This document shows positions 1 through 6,526 of a stretch of 9,579 bases of DNA, piece by piece. The DNA lies in the NCBI GenBank assembly GCA_016649785.1, contig JAENXB010000104.1, positions 1 to 9,579 on the forward strand, read 5' to 3'. Numbering within the stretch: position 1 is the stretch's first letter; every line of letters begins with the position of its first letter. The notes below the pieces were generated by a model. The model searched no databases and was not told the origin of the DNA. It saw only the letters and a program-made list of their open reading frames with translations. This stretch comes from Flavobacteriaceae bacterium. GTDB lineage: Bacteria; Bacteroidota; Bacteroidia; Flavobacteriales; Flavobacteriaceae. The position numbers and the translations under genes are program-made.

Positions 1-687
1 ACCTCCGGAAGCGATCACGACCGCGTGAGCACTATGTCTCTCGATTTCTCCGGAAACCATATCCCTTGCAATAATTCCACGGGCTTTTCCTCCTACAATT
101 ACCAAATCAAGCATTTCGTGCCTGTTGTAAGCTTTAATTTTTCCACGATTTATCTGGCGATTCATCGCAGAATATGCGCCCAGCAATAATTGTTGTCCTG
201 TTTGTCCTTTAGCGTAAAACGTACGGGAAACCAGAACCCCACCAAATGAGCGGTTATCCAATAACCCTCCATATTCTCTTGCAAAGGGAACTCCCTGAGC
301 AACACACTGGTCTATAATATTTCCCGAAACTTCGGCCAAACGATATACATTGCTTTCACGGGAGCGATAATCCCCACCTTTTACCGTATCATAAAAAAGC
401 CGGTAAATAGAATCCCCATCATTTTGATAATTCTTTGCTGCGTTAATTCCTCCCTGGGCGGCAATTGAATGCGCTCTACGCGGGGAATCCTGATAACAAA
501 ATGTTTTTACATTATATCCAAGTTCCGCCAGTGTGGCGGCAGCACTTCCACCGGCAAGACCGGTTCCTATAACAATAACATCAATATTTCTTTTATTCGC
601 GGGATTAACCAGGTTAATCTCGTCTTTATATTTTGACCACTTTTCTGAAAGTGGTCCTTCAGGTGTCTTTGAATCTAAAACTGACAT
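1..687 (-). CDS. sdhA: Succinate dehydrogenase/fumarate reductase flavoprotein subunit (N-terminal 229 residues; runs off the left edge)
   Basis: Flavoprotein subunit of respiratory complex II, which oxidises succinate to fumarate at a covalently bound FAD and passes electrons to the iron-sulfur subunit on the cytoplasmic face of the membrane. I translated the reverse complement from the ATG at 687; it stays open for 229 codons to base 1. Seen: an FAD dinucleotide-binding GTGLAGG (residues 41-47); the flavin-attachment segment RAHSIAAQGGINAA (71-84), whose His73 is the expected site of covalent FAD linkage; then QGVPFAREYGGLLDNRSFGG (131-150) and GQTGQQLLLGAYSA (161-174). These are characteristic of Bacteroidota and epsilonproteobacterial-type SdhA/FrdA. 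The catalytic half lies outside the window. It starts 12 bp after the cytochrome b gene stops, so the two are surely co-transcribed. An iron-sulfur subunit gene (sdhB) is expected beyond the left edge. Sequence alone does not settle the in vivo direction (succinate oxidation or fumarate reduction). Confidence 0.96.
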   Translation of the reverse strand, partial: MSVLDSKTPEGPLSEKWSKYKDEINLVNPANKRNIDVIVIGTGLAGGSAAATLAELGYNVKTFCYQDSPRRAHSIAAQGGINAAKNYQNDGDSIYRLFYDTVKGGDYRSRESNVYRLAEVSGNIIDQCVAQGVPFAREYGGLLDNRSFGGVLVSRTFYAKGQTGQQLLLGAYSAMNRQINRGKIKAYNRHEMLDLVIVGGKARGIIARDMVSGEIERHSAHAVVIASGG

Positions 688-699
688 AAATCTTACCTA

Positions 700-1362
700 T
701 TAAGCGTTATTAATATAATGAAAGAGAGCTATAAAAATAAACCCTAGCGGAACAACTATTGCAAAAGCAACGGTAAATCCTTTCAATCCTTTCGAATATT
801 TATTGTTAAAACCAACAGACTGGAATGAAGAAGCAAACCCATGCAGCAGGTGTAGTATTAAAAATATAAAGGACACAACATACAATCCAGTTCTTACGGG
901 GCTTTGAAATTTTGCCACCAATTCCCCAAAATATCTTGTAGTATCTTCCGGATGTGACTCCAAGTATTTATGAGCTATTTCCGGAAACCAAAAATCGTAA
1001 AAGTGAAGACCAAGAAAAGCTAAGGTCACAGCACCCGAAAAAAGCATGTTTCTGGACATCCAACTGGAATTTGCGCCTCCATTGAATTTAGAATAGCTAA
1101 TTTTTCGTGCCTTCCCATTTATAATTTCAAGAACAAACCCCATTATAAAATGAAACACCACAGCAAAAATAAGTATGGGTTGCACAATGGCCTGAACAAG
1201 AAAGTTGGTACCCATATAATGGGAAATCTCGTTAAAAACATCGGGACTAAAGACCGATGTAATATTAATAATAAAGTGTTGAGCTAAAAAAAGGACTAGA
1301 AAAAGTCCTGATAATGCCATAGCATACTTTTTTGCTACTGAAGATTTAAGGAATCCACCCAT
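700..1362 (-). CDS. sdhC: Succinate dehydrogenase cytochrome b subunit, b558 family
   Basis: Membrane anchor of complex II, 220 residues, expected to bind two haems b and carry electrons between the Fe-S subunit and the menaquinone pool. Seen: five hydrophobic segments at about 15-33, 56-77, 106-123, 157-178 and 195-215. Histidines fall in four of them (His29, His71, His120, His171/His174), matching the pattern of axial haem ligands in di-haem single-subunit anchors of the Wolinella FrdC/Bacillus SdhC type. The N-terminal GGFLKSSVAKKYAMALSGLF is the usual flavobacterial form. It is the first gene of the operon, with sdhA 12 bp downstream; a Bacteroidota-type promoter candidate lies immediately upstream (1394-1425). 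No separate sdhD is needed in this architecture. Identification is secure at the family level; haem number and ligand assignment are inferred from family knowledge. Confidence 0.93.
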   Translation of the reverse strand: MGGFLKSSVAKKYAMALSGLFLVLFLAQHFIINITSVFSPDVFNEISHYMGTNFLVQAIVQPILIFAVVFHFIMGFVLEIINGKARKISYSKFNGGANSSWMSRNMLFSGAVTLAFLGLHFYDFWFPEIAHKYLESHPEDTTRYFGELVAKFQSPVRTGLYVVSFIFLILHLLHGFASSFQSVGFNNKYSKGLKGFTVAFAIVVPLGFIFIALFHYINNA

Positions 1363-1393
1363 TGATTTAATTATTTTATAAAATTTTTACGCG

Positions 1394-1425
1394 CAAAAAT
1401 ACAGCTACTTCTAGTTTTTAACAAA
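1394..1425 (-). promoter_or_regulatory. Bacteroidota-type promoter candidate for the sdhC-sdhA operon
   Basis: On the minus strand a -7 element TATTTTTG (1401 down to 1394) fits TAnnTTTG exactly. A TTTG (1425 down to 1422) lies 20 nt upstream, which is the spacing expected for the -33 element. Transcription would start near 1387, giving a leader of roughly 25 nt to the ATG at 1362. This is the best promoter match in the window. The transcription start is inferred. Confidence 0.65.
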
Positions 1426-1462
1426 TTTTTAGGTTATTATAAATTCAATTTAGAACTGATTA

Positions 1463-1488
1463 AAATAGCCTCTTGTTTTTGGCTATTT
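1463..1488. repeat. 8-bp perfect inverted repeat in the sdhC/cbpA divergent region
   Basis: AAATAGCC (1463-1470) and GGCTATTT (1481-1488) are exact reverse complements separated by 10 nt. The repeat sits about 38 bp upstream of the -33 element of the sdh promoter and about 160 bp upstream of the J-protein gene, in a 285-bp divergent intergenic region (1363-1647) that is otherwise A/T-rich. No U-tract follows on either strand, so it is not a standard terminator. It could be a regulator-binding site or chance. Confidence 0.35.
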
Positions 1489-1647
1489 CCGGCTGAAAAT
1501 TTCAAGGTTATCGAATTAAAATTAACAATCTATTAAGGAAAAACCGTTTTAGTAAATTTATTTGCTAATCGAAAAATTTAAAATTTTTTATTATTCATTA
1601 CGTTTTAGAATCCTTAATTTAGAGCTAACTAATATCCTAAAAATTAA

Positions 1648-2559
1648 ATGGAGTTTATAGACTACTACAAAATTCTGGAACTCGATAAATCGGCTATCCA
1701 GGCAGACATCAAAAAAGCCTATAGGAAACTTGCGCGAAAATACCATCCTGACCTCAATCCAAACGATAAAAGCGCACAGGCGAAATTTCAGCAAATAAAC
1801 GAAGCGAATGAAGTGCTTAGCGATCCCGAAAAACGCAAAAAATACGACAAACACGGAAAAGACTGGGAACATGCAGAGCAGTTTGAACATGCGCAACGCC
1901 AGCAACAGCAACAAACAAGAAGAGGTTTTGGCGGTGGCAGGCAACAATCCTATTCCGGGAATTTTGACAACGATACTTTCTCCGATTTTTTTGAACAAAT
2001 GTTCGGGGGCGGCGCAAGATCCAGGGGCACAGGCAGAAGTCCCCAATATAAAGGACAGGATTTCAACGCCGAACTCCAGCTTAATTTATCTGATGTTTAC
2101 TCCAGCAAAAAACACACTTTAACAGTAAACAGAAAAAATATCCGGATCACCATTCCTGCAGGCGTGGAAAACGGCCAAACCATAAAAATAAAAGGACACG
2201 GTGGACAGGGAATTCAGGGCGGGCCAAACGGCGATCTCCTAATCACTTTTAACATAGTAAACGACACCAAATTCAAGCGGGAAAAGGAAAATCTATACAC
2301 AACGGTAGAAGTAGATTTTTACACGGCACTGTTGGGTGGAGAAATCACTGTTGATACATTTACAGGAAAGGTGAAGCTCAATGTAAAACCTGAAACCCAA
2401 CCAGGCACCCAAATTAAATTGAAGGGAAAGGGTTTTCCGAAATATAAAAAAGAGGGACAATTTGGAGACTTGTACATTACCTATCAAATTAAAATGCCAA
2501 CCAACCTCACGCCCCGCGAACAGGAATTATTTAAAGAATTGCAAAAATTACGCTCATGA
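1648..2559 (+). CDS. cbpA: CbpA-type (class B) J-domain co-chaperone
   Basis: Cytoplasmic Hsp40 of 303 residues that would stimulate DnaK ATPase and deliver client proteins. Seen in order: a J-domain at about 4-70 with YYKIL, the helix II KKAYRKLARKYHPD and the invariant HPD at 33-35; a Gln-rich linker (84-89, 99-100); a short Gly/Phe region with FGGG (94-97) and DTFSDFFEQMFGGG (109-122); then two C-terminal beta-sandwich domains (about 135-285), including GVENGQTIKIKGHGGQG (172-188) and GTQIKLKGKGFP (253-264). The CxxCxGxG zinc repeats of true DnaJ are absent, placing it in the CbpA/DjlB group; length is normal for that group. The next gene is a CbpM-like protein overlapping by ATGA, which strongly supports CbpA over DnaJ. 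The ATG at 1648 is preceded by an A-rich leader. A weak promoter candidate is TACGTTTT (1599-1606), one mismatch from TAnnTTTG. Confidence 0.92.
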   Translation: MEFIDYYKILELDKSAIQADIKKAYRKLARKYHPDLNPNDKSAQAKFQQINEANEVLSDPEKRKKYDKHGKDWEHAEQFEHAQRQQQQQTRRGFGGGRQQSYSGNFDNDTFSDFFEQMFGGGARSRGTGRSPQYKGQDFNAELQLNLSDVYSSKKHTLTVNRKNIRITIPAGVENGQTIKIKGHGGQGIQGGPNGDLLITFNIVNDTKFKREKENLYTTVEVDFYTALLGGEITVDTFTGKVKLNVKPETQPGTQIKLKGKGFPKYKKEGQFGDLYITYQIKMPTNLTPREQELFKELQKLRS

Positions 2560-2846
2560 ATTTAAATGATTTGATAGAAATCGATGAACTTTGTATCCGC
2601 TACAAAGTAGAGCACACTTTTATAAGATCTTTAAGCGAAAGTGGCCTGATTGAAGTGATTAGCCTGGAACAAAAAGAATATGTGCATTGCGATAAAATAA
2701 CCGAATTTGAGAAAATGCACCGACTTTATCACGATCTAAACATCAATATGGAAGGTCTGGAAGCAATTCAGCATTTATTAAATAAGCTGAAGGAACTTCA
2801 AAAAACCAATTTGAAGTTGCAAAACAGGTTGAATATATATGAGTAG
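2556..2846 (+). CDS. cbpM: CbpM-like chaperone modulator (MerR-like HTH plus coiled coil)
   Basis: A 96-residue protein resembling CbpM, which in enterobacteria binds the CbpA J-domain and inhibits it. Seen: an N-terminal MerR-like helix-turn-helix-type segment (about 5-40, IEIDELCIRYKVEHTFIRSLSESGLIEV); a short central part with EYVHCDKITEFEKMHRLYHDLNINMEGLEAI (41-71), where DLNINMEGL resembles the region after the wing in MerR/CbpM proteins; and a C-terminal amphipathic helix rich in Leu, Lys and Gln (72-95) that should form a coiled coil. The start codon overlaps the cbpA stop (ATGA at 2556-2559), so translational coupling and a stoichiometric partnership are likely. The function is inferred from family and context; DNA-binding activity should not be assumed. 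Confidence 0.82.
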   Translation: MNLNDLIEIDELCIRYKVEHTFIRSLSESGLIEVISLEQKEYVHCDKITEFEKMHRLYHDLNINMEGLEAIQHLLNKLKELQKTNLKLQNRLNIYE

Positions 2847-2847
2847 C

Positions 2848-2894
2848 AACTTGTTAAATAAATGTGAAATTTTTTAATCTAAGTTTAACAGGTT
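2848..2894. repeat. 11-bp imperfect inverted repeat after cbpM
   Basis: AACTTGTTAAA (2848-2858) faces TTTAACAGGTT (2884-2894) across a 25-nt A/T-rich loop. The one DNA mismatch (2851/2891) becomes a G-U pair in plus-strand RNA, so all 11 positions can pair. No U-tract follows the right arm, which makes it a poor intrinsic terminator. It could be a processing or 3'-end stabilising hairpin of the cbpA-cbpM mRNA, or a site in the pepP promoter region. Confidence 0.3.
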
Positions 2895-2910
2895 TTGAGA
2901 TTAGCTTCTT

Positions 2911-2918
2911 TAATTTTG
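2911..2918 (+). promoter_or_regulatory. Candidate -7 element for pepP
   Basis: TAATTTTG fits TAnnTTTG exactly and would give a leader of about 15 nt before the ATG at 2940. The -33 element is less clear: TTTA at 2884-2887 is 23 nt upstream, and a TTTG at 2894-2897 is too close (13 nt). This suggests pepP has its own promoter besides any read-through from cbpA-cbpM. Confidence 0.42.
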
Positions 2919-2939
2919 AGGAAATTCAAATACAGTGCA

Positions 2940-4232
2940 ATGAAATACCATCAAATTGACACCAAACTCTTTATAAAAAACCGCAAAAATTTTATGGCCA
3001 AAATGAAGCCAAAAAGTTTAGCTGTTTTCAATTCAAACGACATTTATCCCATAAGCGCCGATAGTACCATTCCATTCCAACAGGCAAGGGATATTTTCTA
3101 TTTAAGCGGGGTAGATCAGGACGCGAGTATCCTGGTTCTTTTTCCGGATGCGCCACTTGAAAAACACCGTGAAATTTTATTTTTAACCGAAACCAATGAT
3201 CATATTGCAGTTTGGGAAGGCGAAAAATTAACAAAAGAAAAAGCTTTTGAAGCCACCGGTATAAAAACCGTTTATTGGTTAAAAGAATTTGAAAAAGTGT
3301 ATTTTGAGGTAATGACCCAATGTGAAACGGTTTATTACAACACAAATGAGCATTATAGAGCCTCCATTGAAACTCAAACCCGGGAAGCCCGTTTTATTGA
3401 ATGGAGCAAAAAGAAATACCCCGCACACCAGGTTGCCAAAAGCAATCCTATTTTACAAAGATTGCGTTCAGTAAAAGATTCAATCGAATTGAAATTGATG
3501 CAAAATGCCTGTAATATTACCGAAAAAGCCTTCCGCAGAACCCTTGGTTTTGTAAAGCCGGGCGTTTGGGAATATCAGATCGAAGCAGAAAATATGCACG
3601 AATTCCTGAATAACCGCTCCCGCGGATTTGCTTATACTCCTATTATCGCCAGCGGAAACAGCGCCAATGTGTTGCATTATATCGAAAACAACCAACAATG
3701 TAAAGCCGGCGATTTGATTTTATTGGACGTAGGAGCAGAATATGCAAATTATAACAGTGATATGACCCGGACTATTCCGGTTTCAGGGAAATTCAGCAAA
3801 AGGCAAAAAGAAGTTTACAATGCCGTGAACAGGGTTAAAAAGGAAGCGACCAAAATGTTGATTCCCGGAACTATCTGGGCCGATTACCACGTTGAAGTAG
3901 GAAAACTGATGACCGCTGAATTGCTGATTTTAGGGCTTTTGGACAAAGCAGATGTACAGAACCAGAATCCGGATTGGCCAGCATATAAAAAATATTTTAT
4001 GCACGGAACTTCACATCATATTGGTTTGGACACTCACGATTATGGAATTTTGACCGAGCCAATGATGGCAAATCAGGTGTTCACCGTTGAGCCAGGAATT
4101 TACATTCCTGCTGAAGGATTCGGGATCCGTTTGGAAGATGATCTTGTAATTCAGGAAAAAGGCGAGCCATTCAATTTAATGAGCAATATTCCTATTGAAG
4201 CAGATGAAATTGAAGACTTGATGAATTCATAA
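2940..4232 (+). CDS. pepP: Aminopeptidase P family metallopeptidase (Xaa-Pro aminopeptidase, M24B)
   Basis: Cytoplasmic dinuclear metal (usually Mn) peptidase that removes an N-terminal residue preceding proline. The 430-residue protein has an N-terminal AMP_N domain (about 5-135, with IPFQQARDIFYLSGVDQ near 43-59) and a C-terminal pita-bread catalytic domain (about 180-415). All five expected metal ligands are present: Asp263 in LLDVGAE, Asp274 in NSDMTRTIP (11 apart, as in E. coli PepP), His359 in MHGTSHHIGLDTHD, Glu384 in TVEPGIY and Glu399 in IRLEDD. The accessory histidines His355 and His366 are also present. No signal peptide is seen. The reading frame can be extended to a TTG at 2895, but the ATG at 2940 gives the normal family N-terminus and sits just after the candidate promoter, so I prefer it. 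A strong terminator follows 24 bp after the stop. Substrate range (peptidase or prolidase-like) is not decided by sequence. Confidence 0.94.
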   Translation: MKYHQIDTKLFIKNRKNFMAKMKPKSLAVFNSNDIYPISADSTIPFQQARDIFYLSGVDQDASILVLFPDAPLEKHREILFLTETNDHIAVWEGEKLTKEKAFEATGIKTVYWLKEFEKVYFEVMTQCETVYYNTNEHYRASIETQTREARFIEWSKKKYPAHQVAKSNPILQRLRSVKDSIELKLMQNACNITEKAFRRTLGFVKPGVWEYQIEAENMHEFLNNRSRGFAYTPIIASGNSANVLHYIENNQQCKAGDLILLDVGAEYANYNSDMTRTIPVSGKFSKRQKEVYNAVNRVKKEATKMLIPGTIWADYHVEVGKLMTAELLILGLLDKADVQNQNPDWPAYKKYFMHGTSHHIGLDTHDYGILTEPMMANQVFTVEPGIYIPAEGFGIRLEDDLVIQEKGEPFNLMSNIPIEADEIEDLMNS

Positions 4233-4256
4233 ACTCTTCTTTAAAATTCATTTTTT

Positions 4257-4303
4257 AACCCCTGATTCAAAATTCTATTAATTTTGAATCAGGGGTTCTT
4301 TTT
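4257..4303 (+). terminator. Strong intrinsic terminator of pepP
   Basis: AACCCCTGATTCAAAATT (4257-4274) and its exact reverse complement (4280-4297) form a perfect 18-bp stem with a 5-nt loop (CTATT), followed by CTTTTT (4298-4303). It lies 24 bp downstream of the pepP stop. The U-tract is present only for plus-strand transcription; the minus-strand transcript coming from brnQ would leave the hairpin into an A-tract, so the terminator looks one-directional. Confidence 0.88.
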
Positions 4304-4308
4304 ATGCA

Positions 4309-4335
4309 ACTCATCAGTTCATAAAATTTATGAGT
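4309..4335. repeat. Small nested A/T-rich palindromes downstream of brnQ
   Basis: TCATAAAATTTATGA (4319-4333) is a perfect 15-nt palindrome around a central A. It sits inside a second pairing, ACTCAT (4309-4314) with ATGAGT (4330-4335). Both lie about 45-70 bp beyond the brnQ stop on the minus strand. They lack a U-tract in the minus direction, so a role as brnQ terminator is doubtful. They may mark the 3' end of the brnQ transcript together with the nearby 18-bp hairpin. Confidence 0.25.
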
Positions 4336-4357
4336 CTTAAGATGACCAAAATTTAGC

Positions 4358-4373
4358 CACGAATTCACGAATA
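4358..4373. repeat. Tandem 8-bp repeat CACGAATT/CACGAATA
   Basis: Two adjacent near-identical octamers, CACGAATT (4358-4365) and CACGAATA (4366-4373), end 3 bp before the brnQ stop codon on the opposite strand. I have the impression that similar CACGAATT runs recur in intergenic DNA of Flavobacteriia, so this may be a trace of a dispersed repeat, but I cannot verify it here. Confidence 0.35.
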
Positions 4374-4376
4374 TTT

Positions 4377-5654
4377 TTATGTCTTCCGCCCAACTCTATT
4401 CTGCCATAGAATGCCAATGACGAAAGCGAGCACAGCCGGGATCACCCATCCCAAACCGTAAATGGAGAGCGGGATCCATTTCTGAACATCCCCAAACAAT
4501 TCAGTGGTTAAAACATATTTCAATGCATCGGGAAGACTAAAAATTATTGTCGCGATTACAGTTGCCCTCATTACCAATTTTGTCCTGAATTTGGCGGGCA
4601 TAACATTCAGCAAAATTAAGACAATGGTTAAAGGATAGATCAGCATCAAAACCGGCAGGGCAATTTCTATGATCGTATTTACAGAAAAAGCACCCATCAC
4701 AATCCCAAGTATGCAAGCGATTGTCACGGTGGTTTGATAGGTATAGGTTTTGTGGATTCGTTCCGCCATAAAATCGGCTGTACCGGTGATAATACTTACT
4801 GCAGTGGTAAAACAAGCCAACGCAACCAAAATAGCCAGGCTTATTTCGGCCATAGATCCAAGGTTTAAGTGACTGATCCCGGAGAGCAACTGAGTTCTTG
4901 TAATATCGGCAGGAAATTCAGAATTGACCATAGCCCCGTTGTAAATGAGTCCGCCGTACACAAGCAGCAATCCCAATGCTGCCAGGATTGCAGAACTGAT
5001 TATGATTTGCCTTATTTCAACTCCGGAGGTATAACCCTTCAGTTTAACCGAAATTATGATCACTCCTCCAACCACCAATGCCGCAATGGCATCAAAGGTT
5101 TGGTAACCTTCAAAGAATCCGTATAAAACAGGAAGTTTTGTTACCGGTTTGACCATAGGTTTGTATTCAGAAAAAAATCCGCTAATAATAATTGATAACA
5201 ACAATAGCAAAATTGCCGGAGTAAGAAATTTCCCGATGTTGTTGATCACGGTAGAGCGCTTTATAACAAAAACAAACACCAAAAGAAAATAAATGATGCT
5301 TGTGGTGAGCGGAGAGACATCAAAAAACGGCTGCACAGCGATCTCGTGTGTCACAGCGGCAGTTCTTGGCGCAGGCAGTGCAACACTAATAATGTAAATG
5401 AGGATACAAAACAGCAAACTAAAAACTGGCGAAATCTTTTCGGCAAAATTGAACATCCCACCCTGCAACCTGGCGTGGGCAATAATACCCAAAAGGGGCA
5501 GTCCTACCGCAGAAATCACAAAACCCAAAGCCACCAGATACCACTGGGAACCAGCAAAAAAGCCTAAAAAAGGAGGCAATATTAAATTCCCTGCACCAAA
5601 AAACATAGCAAATAATGCAAATCCAACCACAAGGGCTTCTTTTGTAAATTTCAT
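4377..5654 (-). CDS. brnQ: Branched-chain amino acid:cation symporter, BrnQ/LIVCS family
   Basis: Inner-membrane secondary transporter expected to import leucine, isoleucine and valine with Na+ (or H+). The 425-residue protein is nearly all hydrophobic, with about twelve membrane segments, roughly at 8-30, 38-60, 76-94, 116-132, 142-162, 186-204, 216-238, 270-292, 308-328, 331-350, 360-378 and 398-417. Family signatures seen: FFGAGNLILPPFLG at 18-31 in the first helix, PAPRTAAVTHEIAVQPF at 94-110, and FEGYQTFDAIAALVVGG at 181-197. Length is within the family norm and no frameshift is evident. It is a single-gene unit: divergent from the hydrolase across 30 bp (5655-5684), and convergent with pepP. 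No exact TAnnTTTG is visible in front of it; the nearest is an ATAATTTG-like sequence around 5664-5671. Ion coupling and amino-acid preference are inferred from the family. Confidence 0.93.
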   Translation of the reverse strand: MKFTKEALVVGFALFAMFFGAGNLILPPFLGFFAGSQWYLVALGFVISAVGLPLLGIIAHARLQGGMFNFAEKISPVFSLLFCILIYIISVALPAPRTAAVTHEIAVQPFFDVSPLTTSIIYFLLVFVFVIKRSTVINNIGKFLTPAILLLLLSIIISGFFSEYKPMVKPVTKLPVLYGFFEGYQTFDAIAALVVGGVIIISVKLKGYTSGVEIRQIIISSAILAALGLLLVYGGLIYNGAMVNSEFPADITRTQLLSGISHLNLGSMAEISLAILVALACFTTAVSIITGTADFMAERIHKTYTYQTTVTIACILGIVMGAFSVNTIIEIALPVLMLIYPLTIVLILLNVMPAKFRTKLVMRATVIATIIFSLPDALKYVLTTELFGDVQKWIPLSIYGLGWVIPAVLAFVIGILWQNRVGRKT

Positions 5655-5684
5655 TTAGCAGATCAAATTATTTTATATTGCGGT

Positions 5685-6455
5685 ATGATATTAACATATA
5701 AAAAAACGGAGTTGTTCTATACCTCCAAAGGTATTGGAAATCCATTGGTATTTTTACACGGATTTTTGGAAAGCAGTAAAATTTGGGAACCTTTTATAGA
5801 TGAACTCTCAAAGAAGCGCCAGGTAATTTGCATCGATTTTCCGGGACATGGGAAATCCGGGAATTTAAAACCGGTCTATACAATGGAACTCTTTGCGGAG
5901 GCAGTGCATACTGTCCTGCAACATCTTAAAGTTGAAAAGATCACCCTGGTGGGACATTCCATGGGAGGCTATGTGAGTTTGGCATTTTGCGAAAAATATC
6001 CTGATATGATGCGAAGCCTGGTACTTTTAAATTCATCTCCTGAACCCGATTCTGAAGAAAAAAAGAAAAATCGTGACAAAGCGATCGCCCTGGTGAGGAA
6101 AAATAAAAAAGCTTTTGTGAAAATGGCTGTTTCAAATTTGGTGACGAAAGAAAGCAATTTGAAATTCAAAGATGAAATGCAGGTTTTAATAGATGACGCC
6201 CTGAGTTTTTCTGAAGAAGGCCTTATCTCGGCTTTAAAAGGTATGAAAATTCGTACAAATAAAACTGAGGTTTTGAAAGCCTTTCAGGGACCCAAATACA
6301 TTGTTGCCTCAAAACAGGATCCGGTGATAGATTATGAGGAAATTCAGCTGATCGCACAAAAATGTGACTGCGCCTTAACAAGCCTTCCCGACGGTCATTT
6401 ATCCTTTCTTGAAAACCAGGCCGAGGTTTTTGAATTTCTGCACTTTATCGATTAA
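5685..6455 (+). CDS. Alpha/beta-fold hydrolase, substrate unknown
   Basis: Soluble, probably cytoplasmic hydrolase of 256 residues with a complete catalytic triad. Seen: the oxyanion-hole motif FLHGF (23-27); DFPGHGKSG (51-59), the usual loop before the nucleophile elbow; the nucleophile elbow GHSMGG with Ser92 (90-95); the probable acid Asp212 in ASKQDPV; and His238 in DGHLSF. Residues about 105-195 are charged and helical and would form the cap domain that sets specificity. The fold matches the MenH/BioH/esterase group, but nothing nearby indicates menaquinone or biotin synthesis, so no specific reaction is assigned. It starts 30 bp from divergent brnQ, so their promoters must overlap each other or the start of the neighbouring gene. 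No terminator was found in the 71 bp before the next gene. Confidence 0.88.
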   Translation: MILTYKKTELFYTSKGIGNPLVFLHGFLESSKIWEPFIDELSKKRQVICIDFPGHGKSGNLKPVYTMELFAEAVHTVLQHLKVEKITLVGHSMGGYVSLAFCEKYPDMMRSLVLLNSSPEPDSEEKKKNRDKAIALVRKNKKAFVKMAVSNLVTKESNLKFKDEMQVLIDDALSFSEEGLISALKGMKIRTNKTEVLKAFQGPKYIVASKQDPVIDYEEIQLIAQKCDCALTSLPDGHLSFLENQAEVFEFLHFID

Positions 6456-6463
6456 TTGTGACT

Positions 6464-6516
6464 TTTTATCGTTTATTTAACTTTTTTTTATAACTTTAAA
6501 TTTCGTAACGATAAAA
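6464..6516. repeat. 10-bp perfect inverted repeat around the promoter region of the 6527 gene
   Basis: TTTTATCGTT (6464-6473) and AACGATAAAA (6507-6516) are exact reverse complements separated by 33 nt of very A/T-rich sequence. The interval contains two sequences one mismatch from the -7 consensus, TAACTTTA (6491-6498) and TAAATTTC (6497-6504). The right arm ends 10 bp before the ATG at 6527. The layout is compatible with an operator pair or with a leader/3'-end structure; neither can be chosen from sequence. Confidence 0.4.
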
Positions 6517-6526
6517 TTAGCCTTTT

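Noticed and set aside
1572..1588. A/T-only palindrome AAAAATTTAAAATTTTT before the J-protein gene
   Set aside because: Such palindromes are expected by chance in A/T-rich spacer; it has no further support as an operator.
1363..1647. CIRCE (HrcA) heat-shock operator upstream of the J-protein gene
   Set aside because: No TTAGCACTC...GAGTGCTAA-like repeat is present.
1591..2046. Long minus-strand open frame opposite the J-protein gene
   Set aside because: It lies antisense to a clear J-domain coding sequence, and its hydrophobic low-complexity product arises from the complement of Lys/Gln-rich codons.
1808..2122. Plus-strand open frame in another frame inside the J-protein gene
   Set aside because: It overlaps the real gene and has no recognisable motif or independent start context.
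2895..2939. N-terminal extension of pepP from a TTG codon
   Set aside because: The extension lies over the candidate -7 element and adds residues not found in the family; the ATG at 2940 gives a normal N-terminus.
4319..4333. Terminator of brnQ
   Set aside because: The short A/T-rich palindrome has no U-tract in the minus direction, so it is listed only as a repeat.
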